A stretch of 64,000 nucleotides of DNA, taken from Humulus lupulus (taxonomy: Eukaryota > Streptophyta > Magnoliopsida > Rosales > Cannabaceae). The stretch lies in NCBI RefSeq assembly GCF_963169125.1, contig NC_084802.1, forward strand, positions 16,740,896-16,804,895, given 5' to 3'. The notes beneath the pieces were generated by a model. The model was given only the letters and a program-made list of their open reading frames with translations. It was not told the origin of the DNA and did no database searches. Positions 1-11,223 of the stretch are shown in pieces; positions within the stretch are counted from its first letter, which is position 1; each line of letters opens with the position of its first letter. The position numbers were made by a program, and so were the translations under genes.

Positions 1-726
1 TAATCACACATTGGCTCTCGCCAAAGGCCCTTTGCTTGCCAATCCTGAAAGGTATAGATGACTTGTGGGTCGTCTCATTTACTTATCCTTCACACATCTT
101 GACTTGGTTTATATAGTTCATATATCAACTCAGTTTATGCAACACCCTCGTCAGGATCATTGGGATGCGGTTCTTTGTACGATTCACTACTTAAAAGGGT
201 GTCCGGGTTAAGGCATTCTTCTTTGCACTAATTGTGAGTTATCTTTGACAGGTTGGTGTGATTCAGACTAGGCTACGTGTCCTTTGACTAGACGGTCTCG
301 TACTGGTTGGATAATGTTTCTTGGCTCTTCTCCAATTTCTTGGAAGGCCAAGAAACAACATACAGTGTCTTGGTCTTCTGTTGAGGCCGAGTATCGCTCC
401 ATGGCCGTCGTCACTTCAGAGTTGAAGTGGCTCAAAGAATTGCTTGCGAGTTTGGGTGTCACACATTCGCCAGCCATGCGCTTATACTATGATAGTTAAT
501 CGACACTCTACATTGCTCAAAATCCTGTCTTCCATGAGCGTACCAAGCATATTGAAGTTGAATGTCATTATGTGCGTGATGCCATTCGTGACAACATTAT
601 TTCTATGTCTCATGTGTCTACTGATGATCAACTTGCCGACATCTTCACCAAGGATCTTGGCAAGTGCAAGTTTTTATATTTACTTCACAAGTTGGGCATT
701 TGTGTTCTCCATGCTCCAACTTGAGA
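1..726 (+). pseudogene. Ty1/copia polyprotein remnant (RT tail and RNase H)
   Basis: Conceptual translation gives the 3' end of a Ty1/copia pol. It runs from the RT connection (GRLIYLSFTHLDLVYIVH, then a MQHPRQDHWDAVL-like stretch) into RNase H with SWKAKKQHTVSWSSVEAEYR and ends with TDDQLADIFTK. In a live element this would copy element RNA into DNA inside virus-like particles. The frame carries several stops, for example TGA near 59, TAA near 208, TAG near 270 and TAA near 497, so it is dead. Everything upstream (gag, integrase, most of RT) lies outside the window. Family assignment is firm from the RNase H motifs; the lineage within copia is not resolved. Confidence 0.88.
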
Positions 727-905
727 GGGTATAGGATTTATTATGTGTACATTTTCTATGGGCTTACGCCCTATTCTCATTACATTTTGTATATATATTA
801 CCCTAAGGGTGAATTAATAAAATTAAGAAAACACATTTTACCAATTTTGACAAAATACTTTCTTTCTTTTTCTTCCCATTTTTTCCGTTCGGGTTGTTAG
901 ATGTA
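721..905 (+). mobile_element. Probable polypurine tract and LTR stub of the copia remnant
   Basis: A purine run (TTGAGAGGG, 721-729) directly follows the end of the copia RNase H frame, where the polypurine tract and 3' LTR normally sit. The following sequence is AT-rich with TATATATATTACC and a polyA-signal-like AATAAAATTAAG, as expected for an R/U5 region. No matching 5' LTR is in view and the right boundary was not found, so the extent is an estimate. Confidence 0.45.
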
Positions 906-3863
906 AGTCTATTTTTTTTCTCCTCCGATCTGCATAGTACTCCGTCGACTCTCCGTCACTATGGTCGCCAGTGAAAAATCGTTCTCAAGATTGACTTCTG
1001 ACAACTAACGTTTTCCCCGACTCTCCCCATCGTTTCCTCCTCGACTCCGACAATATTTCAACTTGTTGTTGTCGATCTATTGCCATTGCCATTCGCCATG
1101 GTCACTAAAGCTCATGGATATCGTTCAAAGTATAGTTGTAATGGACATTTTTTTTTCTGAGAACAGCAGATATTGAGACATATTGATAAAACTGTCATTA
1201 TAAAATATAATAATAAAATAAAACTATTAGCTTACCGAATATCATCTTGTTTTCAAACATAAAAAATAAAAATAAAAATAACATTTTTATTTATATATTT
1301 TAAAAAATAAAGAATGAAAATATTCCCGAACACACCCTTTATTATTTTGATTTCCATATTTGATTTTCAGCTTTTTTTTTTTAAAAAAAAAAAATTCTCA
1401 TACTCAGAAATTTTTTTCTTAAAATTAGAAAATCATTCTATTTAAAAAATCATCACATGCGACAAGTGCATATATATGAAACAATTTTTTTTTTCTTTAC
1501 TCTTCATTTTTATTTTTATTTCAATTTCATGAATGAATTGTTATCAACTAAAAAATTAAGAGGATTAACGTTAACCACTTGTTAGCTTTTCAATGGAGAA
1601 TTGAAATGTATACACATTTTTATTTTATTGTGGTTAGCATACTAGTGGAGCCAATTTGCATCCATTTAAAGAGAAAACTAATTAATATTAATTATAATAT
1701 TAGTTGCAATTTAATCAAAGAATTAAAAATAATAATCATCAACGTTAAAATTCACACATCACTTCATGTAAGCACGACATAAAATCTTTAAAAACATTCC
1801 AAGGAGAAAAGAAAGAAAAAAGAAGAAGCATTTTGTTCCCTATATAATGTTGTTGAATACTTTTAACCTAATCAAATTTTAGCTATTGATTTTGTAATTT
1901 TTTATTTTGTTGGATAACTTTTACCATGATTACACCAAGATATATCTAACACTCAAAATCATGTTATTGTTAATTATTAACTAAAATATTAGTTATGTAC
2001 AAAGCTACTAAGAAAAATAAAATAAAATCAAATCAAAACAAGAAGAAGAATATCCATCTCATACTTGTAAGTTGTATAATAACGAAATAACTCATCATCT
2101 ATGACATGACAAGAGTTTTTCTATTTTATTTTATTTTCATGCGAATATAAACATATAATCTTTAATAGCACAAAATAGAAATCACTCATTATTAAAAGAC
2201 CCCATCTTTGATAATATAAGAAGATACAATGTGGAACACTTGCACTACATAATAAAATATATAGCTAGACACACTTTTTATTATTTATATAAATACATAT
2301 TTATGGTATATAAATACTAAGTGTATGTGGGAATGTGATCAATGAATGAAACTAATTATTATACAACTATTATAATGACAACATGATAACCATCTTGAAA
2401 GCCGCCTATTTGGGTCTTCTAATAATTTTTGAAATTAACAAAAAAAAAAAAAGTTTTAAAAAGTAAAGCAAAATAAACATAAAAAATAAAATAAAATAGA
2501 ATGATGAGAGAGAGAGGGAAGGGTTCCAAAGACTAACTTTGTAGAGAAGAAGCCAAAATTTAAGAGGGGAGGGCCCTTGAGATTTGACACAACCAACACA
2601 TCCAACTCGGCTTGGTCGGCCTCTTTGCTTTGTGCATTTGCACGTGGGGGCCACTTTTTCACTTAGAACAAAGAAAAATATGCCATTTTCGTATTATTTT
2701 ATATACCATAGCTAGATAGTACTAGTAGCTCCTTCACATTATTATTTTTTTTTATTGTAGAATCATATATTCAATACACTACATAACATGTTATGTTAAA
2801 CCCCAACTTTATAGTAATAATTTTTACGTCGAACATTCTCTATTAATGGAGATGCTTTTGGTGACTGTAAAACTCAAAATAGTTGATTTTGCTCTCCAAT
2901 ATTGACACCACGTCCTTTGGTACATTATTGGGAGGAAAAAGTTGTATCGAACTCAGAATGAGGGATCCTAACACACCATCATCAATGGAGATAACAAATA
3001 CGATATATTTATAGATTACTTACTCTAATTAGGGATGTTAATTTCATTTCACTGCATGGAGCAGTGCACTGCGATGATCCAACCCCCCTAAATGGTGCAA
3101 GGTATGAGACACGAATTCCTTGCTTAATATTTAATCAGGAGTGAGACACATTAGTGATAAATCTATGTTTAGTATAGGGGAAAAAAATGGAAAGACCCAA
3201 AAAGTAGGAAAGATATAAAATAGAAGTGATAAAATATTATGGTTGTGTTTAGTAAAATTTTTGTTTTTGAATTTTTTAAATACAAAAATGAAAATATTAT
3301 TTTTATTTTTAAAAATTAAAAATATGTTTGATAACTATTTTTGTTTTTTATTTTTAAAAACAAAAAATAATAAATGCGTTTGATAACTTTTATATTTATT
3401 TTTTGTTTAACAATATAAAATGAGGTGCTGATTTGAAGAAGAGAAGAAAAAAACTAAAAGTTACTTTGCTGTGCATGCTGATTTAAGCTAGTTTTTTAGG
3501 CTCTGATATTGCACTGTGTTCTTGGGTAGAGATGCATGAAAATGGGGGTGTTTGTCGAGTGATGCTAGATATGGTGGCGTATATTTGCCATTTAGGAGTT
3601 ATGAATCAGTTTGATAGTCGATTTTTATGCTAGTTGAAAAATTGAGTTTTTCCCGCCCTTACTGAAGTTGAAAAAGCCTTTTTAGAAAAAAAAATTTGCT
3701 TTCACTTTTTGATATGTTTTTCACATTGTTCTTATGAAAAATTTAGTTTTTTGTTAGAATGCTGCTATATAAAAGTTAGACTTTTATACACGAGCAGCGT
3801 TATTCTAACCAACTTTTTAGGCTCTTCATCCTCACCTCCCCATTTTTCTGTTCGCATATTTTA
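906..3863. other. AT-rich spacer, no gene recognised
   Basis: A moderately GC-rich patch (910-1130) is followed by long AT-rich sequence. Around 2406-2660 there is a GA-rich and C-rich patch open for about 80 codons on the minus strand, but it resembles no family I know. The stretch 3236-3420 is built of self-complementary A/T runs around TTTGATAACT, with a TTGTGTTTAGTAAAA start, and resembles a decayed MITE. The last 400 bases before 3864 may be the promoter of the downstream antisense gene, because they contain TATATAAAAG at about 3765. Confidence 0.5.
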
Positions 3864-6495
3864 ATGCCAGATTTGTGGGGAGGTGAGAGGCCGATTGACG
3901 ACGATCTTCTTGCGCAGCTGCTCGAGGGCGAAGAACAGCCATCTCAGTGCGCCCACGAGATTCCATTCTCTAGAATTTCTCCTTCCAGACCTCAACCAAC
4001 TCTAGTCAGAATGGTTCGTGTCAAGTCCACTACCCAAAAGAAGAAAAAACCTGAAAATCCCTCAAATCCTCCAGCCTAGCCTGACTTGCAGGCTGGGGTT
4101 CCCTAGACCAGTGGTCGAGAAAATATTGTTCCAGGCCCTCACATCCAAGTTAGGGCCCACCCTCAGCATTTAGTTCTTCCCGATGTCGAGTGGTATCTTT
4201 CCCCACTTATCCAAGTAACCTCCAGGATGCTAGCCAACTACTTTAGAAAGTATGGCCTTATTGGGGTAACTCTTAAAATCCCTACTGCGGATCAGAGGGC
4301 AAATTTTCCTGGAGGCGTTTACAGCGCCTAGTCGAGGTATCACATAGAGGCTGGGGCTACCCTTGTTCTCCATCCATTCTTCCAGGGGGTGGCAAACTAC
4401 TTTGGTGTCGCCCCTTTCCAAATTACACCCAATGGATATAGAATGCTTGCTGCACTCTATATCCTTTATAACCATAAAAAATGGCCAGAGCCTACCCCCC
4501 ACGAGGTCAATTACCTTTTTGACCTTAAGTCCAACCCCCAACAATCTGGTACGGGGTTCTTTCATTTTTCTCACCAGGAGACCACCCGAACCTTCCTGAG
4601 TGACACCACCCACATTTCCAACGTGGGAAAATACAGTTAGGAGTATTTCCTCACGCCTGACATGGTCGCGAATAACCTGGTCTTCACTCGAGGAGGTAAA
4701 TGTCTTTTTCCACTGGTTGTTGTTTTTACTTAGCAAATTCCCTTGCATTTTTCTGAAATATCTTGTGTTTTTCAGGCCCATGGTTGTGACCAGACCCAAC
4801 ACCAAACATGGTGTTGAGGTCTGCCATGTTGGCCAGCATGACGAACGTTGAGAAGAGCGTCAAGTCCCTGGTCACCAAGGCCAACTTGAGGCTAGCTGGC
4901 CTCCTGGCCCCTCAGCAGGATGTGAGGGAACCCGCGGCAGGAAGTGCCACTGCCGAGGGAAATCCCAAGTAGAAACCACCAGCGTCTCCTCCTCGATGGA
5001 GACCGACTGGGGTTACAATCAGGGAACCCGTTGGCACTCCCCTAGCAGAAAGGTCTCTGCCCCCCAAGGAAAAGGAAAACAAAAGGCTACTGAGCCTATC
5101 ATAGACTTAGACGAGTCCTCTGACGAAAACGGTATTGTTATTTCACTCTTAGATAACTTGCCAATTCCCTGTCATTTATTCGACGGGGACGGCAATTTTA
5201 CATATGCTCCAAACCTAGGGCCAGACTTCTTCATGCTAGAGAGTGAGTGTATGACTAGTAGAGTCAATAGTATAGCGACCAGTAGTAATAGCTCGGGTAT
5301 TTGTCTCTGTAATTTTCTTTATTTCTTTTTTGATGCAACATAACTTGTCATCCATTTTTGACTTACTGTCTGCACGTTTTACCTCCTTTGCAGAAATGGC
5401 TTCTGCAAATGTTTTCGATCTATACAGCACTCAGGAGGAGGAAGAGGTTCCCTTGGTCCGAAAGAGGAAATCGGCCAGGAAACATGACGGTGAGTCCAGT
5501 CAGGTGCCTTCGGCCAAGAAGAACTGAGCCACTGATCCTTCAAAGGATGGGGCCTCAAGCCACACATCTGCCCAGCTTCCTGCTCCTATCGAGAAGGAAA
5601 ATTCGCCTCCTCCTGCTCCTGCTGCCACGACTCTTTCACCTCCGGCCCCTACCGAACAGACCCAACAAGCTGACGGGGTTCCCCCAGGGGCCAAACTATC
5701 GGGCCACGCCCTAAGGTCAGCCAAGGACCGCCTTACTCACATCCTCAAGCATGACGTAGAAACAATGGGGGTCGACCAAATCCTCAATAGAGCCCTCAAT
5801 GAAGTGGCCAATGTAAATAATCTTCCTTCTCTCTTATTCTCATGGTCTTGATTTTCTCTTTTGAAGTTAGTCTAACTCTTATTCTTTGATTGCAGGCAAT
5901 ACTGACCATGACGGCTGCTCGCGCCCGCGCAGGTGCAAGCGTCGAGCAGATCCGTGCTAGGGAGGCGAAGCTAATGGAGGAGCTTAAAGCCGCGGAGGCT
6001 AGGCACATGGGGGAGTTGGAGGTGGTGACGCAGCAGAAGGATTCTTTGGCTGCGGACCTAGTGGAGAAACAAGCCTCTCTGGAAAATGCCAGAAAACAGA
6101 GAGATGAATACCAGGAGGCCAGCCGAACCCACTGGCGCGAAGTCAAGAGGCCCTAGGAGGAAAATCTCGTGAAGGACAGGAGCATCGCCATCCTCAAGAG
6201 CCAAGTGGAGCAACTCAGGCTCACAAACGCCAAGGACCTGGAGAGGTACAAGAACGCGACACTTCGGTGTTTCTACGACTTTTGGAAACACAATCAAAGT
6301 GCCAACTTTGGCTACCTTCCAGAGGATGCCAGGACAGCTGAGTTGGCTCGTTGTGCTGCTCGGCTGGCTGCTGAAGAAAGGGCCAGAGTTCCTGCCTCCC
6401 CAGAGATTTTGCTGGCCACGCGGATGGATGGAGGGGAAGTTGCAGAAGACGCAGTCGACCAAAATGCTCCCCAGGATCCTCCTGCTGCTTCTTAG
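3864..6495 (+). pseudogene. Antisense accessory gene of the Tat element (putative gypsy-type transposase domain plus coiled coil)
   Basis: Four exons fit GT-AG rules: 3864-4695, 4776-5296, 5394-5812 and 5896-6495. Exon 1 carries a globular domain (ANYFRKYGLIGVTLKIP, then FFQGVANYFGVAPFQITPNG) of the type annotated as putative gypsy-type transposon domain (Transposase_28). Exons 2-3 are acidic and proline-rich (IDLDESSDENG, PPPAPAATTLSPPAPTEQ). Exon 4 is a long Glu/Lys/Ala-rich coiled coil ending in DAVDQNAPQDPPAAS. The gene runs opposite to gag-pol, as do extra ORFs of several plant Tat elements; their function is unknown. The frame has TAG stops near 4078, 4111, 4330, 4638 and 6154, TGA stops near 4787 and 5525, and a frameshift near 5060-5085, so it is not translatable as it stands. 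Confidence 0.75.
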
Positions 6496-7177
6496 CCTAT
6501 TTTTATGTTATTTTCTTTTCTTTTCCTTGCATGACCCACAGGTCATGATGTTACGACAATGTTTACTTTTTTATTGCTGCATGGGTAGCTTTACCTTTTA
6601 ATTTAACATTTACATCCGAGCAAAACTGCTCGCAGTGTAAAAGGATTCTTTTGACATTATAATATTTCTGTTTTATTATAATATCTATTCGCATGACCGA
6701 ACCTAGCATAGTACTTTAGCTTGATTTAGCAAAATATAAATTTTGAAAAATACTCTAAGTACCGTAGCATGCTTTCACTTATTTTGTTCATGTGTTTACA
6801 TACCTCTTGGTATGCTTTGCTTTCTATGTGCCTTATATGCCCCCCAAGTGATTGAGGAGCTTTAGGTCCTTGGTCACTTGCCTTGACCACAACCTGTACG
6901 AACATTACTGCTCGGTATAAAATGAAAAACTTCTAATACAGTAAAATAACACACGTAATGAATAAATACTTATAAAAAATTACAAAGTTTGGCAAGAATG
7001 ACTAACTACGCACAATCCCTTATAATTCTCGTATTTAAATGGACTAAACATGTCTTTACGAGTGATCTTTGAAAGATCTTACACTTATAAGCGATTAGCC
7101 ATATAATATGACTAACCCTTTTTCAAAACTTGTAAAAAGTAAAAATTAATACAAGCCAGTCCTTTAAGAAGGACTGT
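6496..7177. other. Convergent spacer between antisense gene and integrase, with PPT-like tract
   Basis: AT-rich non-coding sequence separates the 3' ends of the antisense gene and of pol. At 6839-6848 the minus strand reads CACTTGGGGGGC, nearly identical to a tract at 21103-21116 in the gag-only Tat element, so this is a conserved internal polypurine-like site. No ORF of note. Confidence 0.5.
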
Positions 7178-8271
7178 TTACTGATAATACTTGCGCAAGT
7201 GTTCTCCATTCCAATAACGCAGAACGAGATCTCCATTTAAGCGTGCAAGTTTGTATGTGCCTGGATGAAGGACTTCTTCAATCTGGTAAGGTCCTTCCCA
7301 GTTTGGTCCGAGTACTCCAGCAGTTGGGTCGCGGGTGTTTAAGAAAACTCTTCGAAGTACTAAGTCTCCGACATTGAACTTTCTCTCTTTTACTTTGGAG
7401 TTAAAATATCGAGCGACTTTTTGCTGGTACGCAGCGACTCGGAGTTGGGCTTTCTCCCCGATCAGGTCTAGGGACTCCATCAACAGTTGGCTATTTTGGT
7501 CTTGGTCGTATGTGATTCTTCGATGTGAGGGCAGATCTAACTCGACTGGCAACATAGCTTCATACCCATATGCTAAGGAAAATGGGGTATGACCTGTTGC
7601 TGTTCGGTGAGAAGTTCTATACGACCAGAGCACTTCAAGCAGTTGTTCTGGCAATGCTCCTTTAGCTTCCTCAAGACTTTTCTTCAGGGTATCCTTCAGT
7701 GTCTTATTTACTGCTTCTACTTGTACATTTGCTTGCGAATGAGCAACTGAAGAAAAGCTCTTGATGATGCCATGCCTTTCGCAGAAGTCTGTGAACATGT
7801 CACTATCAAACTGGGTGCCATTGTCCGAGACAATATTTCTTGGCAATCCATATCGACAAACAATGTTCTTGATGACAAAATCAAGTACTTTCTTTGTCGT
7901 TATGGTTGCGAGTGGTTCAGCCTCGGCCCATTTGGTGAAGTAATCGACTGCCACAACTGCATATTTCACCCCACATTTTCCTGTTGGAAAGGACCCGATT
8001 AAATCTATACCCCATACTGCGAAGGGCCATGGACTTTGCATCTGCTTTAACTCATTAGGAGCTGCCCGTGGGATCTGGAAAACCTCTGACACTTATCACA
8101 TTTTCGCACAAACTCCATCGAGTCTTCGTTCATGGTCGGCCAGAAATAACCCTGCCTTAGAATCTTCTTTGATAAGCTCTGCCCCCCAGCGTGATCTCCA
8201 CAAAAGCCTTCATGTACATCCTTCATCAGCTCTTTAGCCTTTTCTGGTGTAACACACCTGAGCAGTGGCAT
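7178..8271 (-). pseudogene. Integrase region of the Tat element
   Basis: The 8271-8047 segment encodes the zinc-binding H2C2 part (HEGFCGDHAGG, then CDKCQRF). The 8092-7178 segment encodes the catalytic core: first Asp in GIDLIGSFPTGKCG, second Asp in IVSDNGTQFDSD, and Glu in VEAVNKTLKDTLKK. The C-terminal part (FNVGDLVLRRV, GPNWEGPYQI) follows and no chromodomain is visible, which fits the Tat branch. In an active element it would insert the cDNA into the host genome. The two segments overlap in different frames, so there is a frameshift at about 8050-8090. The catalytic triad itself is still readable. Confidence 0.88.
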
Positions 8272-8400
8272 TGAGTATCCTCTTCAGAATAGAACACCAT
8301 CGACCAGGATATACCTAACAACTTGTCTCTGAAGGGTCCTGGCTTTGTTTCTATCCGCTGGTAGTATACCGCTCGTGAGATACTCCAAGTATGGTGCCAT

Positions 8401-8829
8401 CTAAGTATCTGCTAACTGGACCTCCATATTGGCTTCATCTGTTCGTATGCTTGGCGCGTGTAGCCACTCAACTGGCACTATATTTAAAGTGTCAGCATCC
8501 TTTGCACTCGCGAGTTTGGCTAAGGCATCTGCGTTTGAATTTTGATCTCGAGGTATTTGCTGGAGGGTATATTTCTCAAATTGTGCCAACAGATCTTTGG
8601 TTTTGTTCAGATAGGTCACTATTTTCAGACCTCGTGCTTGATACTCCCCTAAGACCTGATTCACTACCAGCTGTGAATCATTGTAAATATCCAGCACTTT
8701 TATGCTCATGTCTTTGGCCAACCTTAACCCAGCGAGTAGGGCTTCATACTCGGCTTCGTTTTTTGAAGTGGTGAAATCAAACCTAATTGCACAGTGAAAT
8801 CGATGCCCTTCTGGCGTTATCAATATCAT
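8401..8829 (-). pseudogene. Second RNase H domain (Tat-type aRNH)
   Basis: The translation contains TTSKNEAEYEALLAGLRLAK, YNDSQLVVNQVLGEY and PRDQNSNADALAKLASA, the Glu, Asp and terminal Asp regions of a type I RNase H. It sits downstream of the RT-linked RNase H and upstream of integrase, as in the dual-RNase H Tat/Ogre lineage. It would degrade the RNA strand during reverse transcription. A TAG codon follows QLADT, cutting it from the integrase. The linker at 8830-8976 continues with a Pro/Glu-rich stretch that has a stop. Confidence 0.82.
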
Positions 8830-8976
8830 TCCTACTCCTGCGTGAGATTCGTTGGATAATCCGTCTGTGAATAGCTTCCACGAAGGAGCTTCAACTTGAG
8901 GCTCAGGCGCACTAGGCTTTTCACCCTACTCGCTGTCTGGGAGTTCAATAAATTCGGTAATGAAATCAGCCAAGAC

Positions 8977-10151
8977 TTATCCTTTTACTGCTGCTCGTGG
9001 TGAATATGTTATATCGAACTGCCCGAGTTCGACTGCCCATTTCAACAAACGACCAGCAGCCTCTGGCTTTTGCAAAACTTGCCAAAGGGGCTGATCAGTC
9101 ACGACTGTGATTGGATGGGCTTGGAAGTAAAGACGTAACTTCCGTGAGGCCAAAATTAGGTAATGGGCTAATCTTTCAATTGGAGGATATCTCAATTCAG
9201 CCCCGATTAACCTCTTTCTCACATAATACACCGCCTTTTGTACACCTTCTTCTTCTCTTACCTGCACCGCACTAGCAGCATATTCGGTGATCGCCAGGTA
9301 AATGAACAAAGTTTCCCCATCTCTAGGCTTTGATAAGACGGGTGGCTGCGCCATGTGGGCTTTTAAGGCTTGGAAAGCTTGTTCGCAGTCTTCAGTCCAT
9401 TCGAACTTCTTGTTGCCCCGAAGTAGATTAAAGAAAGGGACGCATTTATCCGTCGATTTTGAAATAAATCTACTGAGCACGGCAATTCTTCTGGTCAAAC
9501 TTTGCACATCTTTGATCTTTATTGGCGATTTCATATTGATCAGGGCCTTGATCTTTTCGGGATTAGCTTTGATTCCCCTCGAATTGACAATGAACCCCAA
9601 GAACTTCCCTAATCCTACTCCGAAGGAACACTTGAGAGGATTTAGCTTCATTTGATATTTATTCAAAACATTGAAACACTCTTTTAAATCCTTCACATGT
9701 CCTTCTTCCTTCTTTGAATTTACCAGCATGTCATCAACGTATACCTCCATGTTTACTCCGATCAACTCCTTAAACATGTGGTTAACTAGTCGTTGGTAAG
9801 TCGCACCAGCGTTTTTCAATCCGAAGGGCATTACTTTGTAACAGTATAGCCCTGTATCGGTCCGAAAGCTAGTGTGATCCTCGTCAGGGGGATGCATACT
9901 AATCTGATTGTATCCTAAGTATGCATCCATGAAAGAGAGGATCTCATGGCCTGCAGTTGCATCGACCAGCTGGTCGATCCTTGGGGTGGGAAGCAATCCT
10001 TAGGGCAAGCTTTATTAAGGTCTGTGAAATCCACACAGGTTCGCCATTTGCCATTAGGCTTGGGAATCAGTACTGGATTAGAGACCCATGATGGATAAAA
10101 CGTGACCCTGATGAACCCATTCTCCTTTAGTTTTTCAACTTCATCTTTCAA
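8977..10151 (-). pseudogene. Reverse transcriptase and RT-linked RNase H of the Tat element
   Basis: The segment 10151-9915 begins the RT palm (MKDEVEKLKENGFIR, VLIPKPNGKWRTCVDFTDLN). The segment 9996-8977 continues with YCYKVMPFGLKNAGATYQRL and the active-site motif EVYVDDMLVNS. It then has the thumb and a Ty3-type RNase H region (WTEDCEQAFQALKAHM; TVVTDQPLWQVLQKPEAAGR). A frameshift near 9990-10005 separates the first block from the rest; otherwise the frame is open for about 340 codons. The YVDD box is intact. Synthesis of element cDNA would be the role of an intact copy. Confidence 0.9.
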
Positions 10152-10581
10152 GACTTCTTTTTTGTTGCACGGGTGGAAAGCTTTTGTCGACGTTCAGGAC
10201 ATGGCTGATTACTACAGGGTCTATCTCAGCCATGTCTTTATGTGACCAGGCGAAAACTTCCTGGTTCTTCCTCAAAAATTCCACCAGTGCGTGTTTGGTA
10301 GTTGCTTCTAAATTTTTGCCGACATTTACAACTCTGGTCGGAAACTCTTTGTCATGTTGGACCTCCTCAAGGTCCTCGATAGGTCCTACATCTTCTTCAA
10401 AATCCCCAAAGTGAGGATCTAAGTCTCTATCCTCACTTTGGGCAACACCCTATTTGGTGACTTCATCACCTGATTGGGCTTGTACATCAATGGCCATCTG
10501 CAACTTTTCTGGGGGAGCACTCCTTGACAGACCTTTCTTGGCCTTAGTGATTGAGGCATTATAGCACTCCCTGGCTTCCCT

Positions 10582-11181
10582 CTAGTTTCCCAATACGCGT
10601 CCTACCCCTGCGTCTGTTGGAAATTTCATGGCCAGGTGCCATATAGAGGTGACGACCCGAAGGTCAACCAGTATGGGCCTCCCAATTACAGCATTATAGG
10701 CCAAAGGACAATCAACTACTATGAAAGTAGTGAGTAATGTCCTGGTAGCGGGAGATGTACCTGCTGTTACTGGAAGCCTGATTGACCCTGTTGGAGCGAG
10801 TCCTTCGCCAGAGAAACCATAAATTGTTTGGTTACAGGGCTCTAAGTCCTTGACGGACAACTTCATTCGTTCCAGCGAAGATTTATACAAGATGTTTACT
10901 GAACTTCCTGTATCGACCAACACTCTTTTCACCATCATGTTGGAAATTTGAACATCCACGACCAGCGGATCGGAATGTGGGAACCGGACATGCTGGGCGT
11001 CGCAATCAAAGAAGGTTATTTCACTGTCCTCTGTCCGAGCCTTCTTTGATGCCCGGTCCTCCACAATCATCATCTCGATGTCCTGGTCGTGGCGTAGGGT
11101 CCAAGCATATTGTTCCCTTGCCTTTTCGCTGTTTCCAACAAGGTGCGGGCCTCCGCAGATGGTGAGTAAAGTGTCAGCCAC
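10582..11181 (-). pseudogene. Retropepsin-like aspartic protease of the Tat element
   Basis: The catalytic Asp motif is visible as VKRVLVDTGSSVNILY, followed by the flap region (GFSGEGLAPTGSIRLP) and the distal AYNAVIGRPILVDLR hydrophobic-Gly motif. It starts with MADTLLTICGGPHL, a junction sequence that also appears at the end of the gag-only element (TICGGPHLAEE near 20587), showing the two elements are related. A TAG ends the frame at about 10581. The next 430 bases encode the acidic pre-RT linker (DLDPHFGDFEEDVGPIEDLE) with another TAG near 10452. Confidence 0.87.
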
Positions 11182-11223
11182 GGGGTTAGGCTGTAAAGGT
11201 GGCGAGAGTTGGCGTGTAGGCGC

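Noticed and set aside
2406..2662. Minus-strand open frames of about 80 codons
   Set aside because: No domain, no splice context and partly low complexity.
7335..9655. Plus-strand open frames opposite pol
   Set aside because: Shadows of minus-strand RT, RNase H and integrase.
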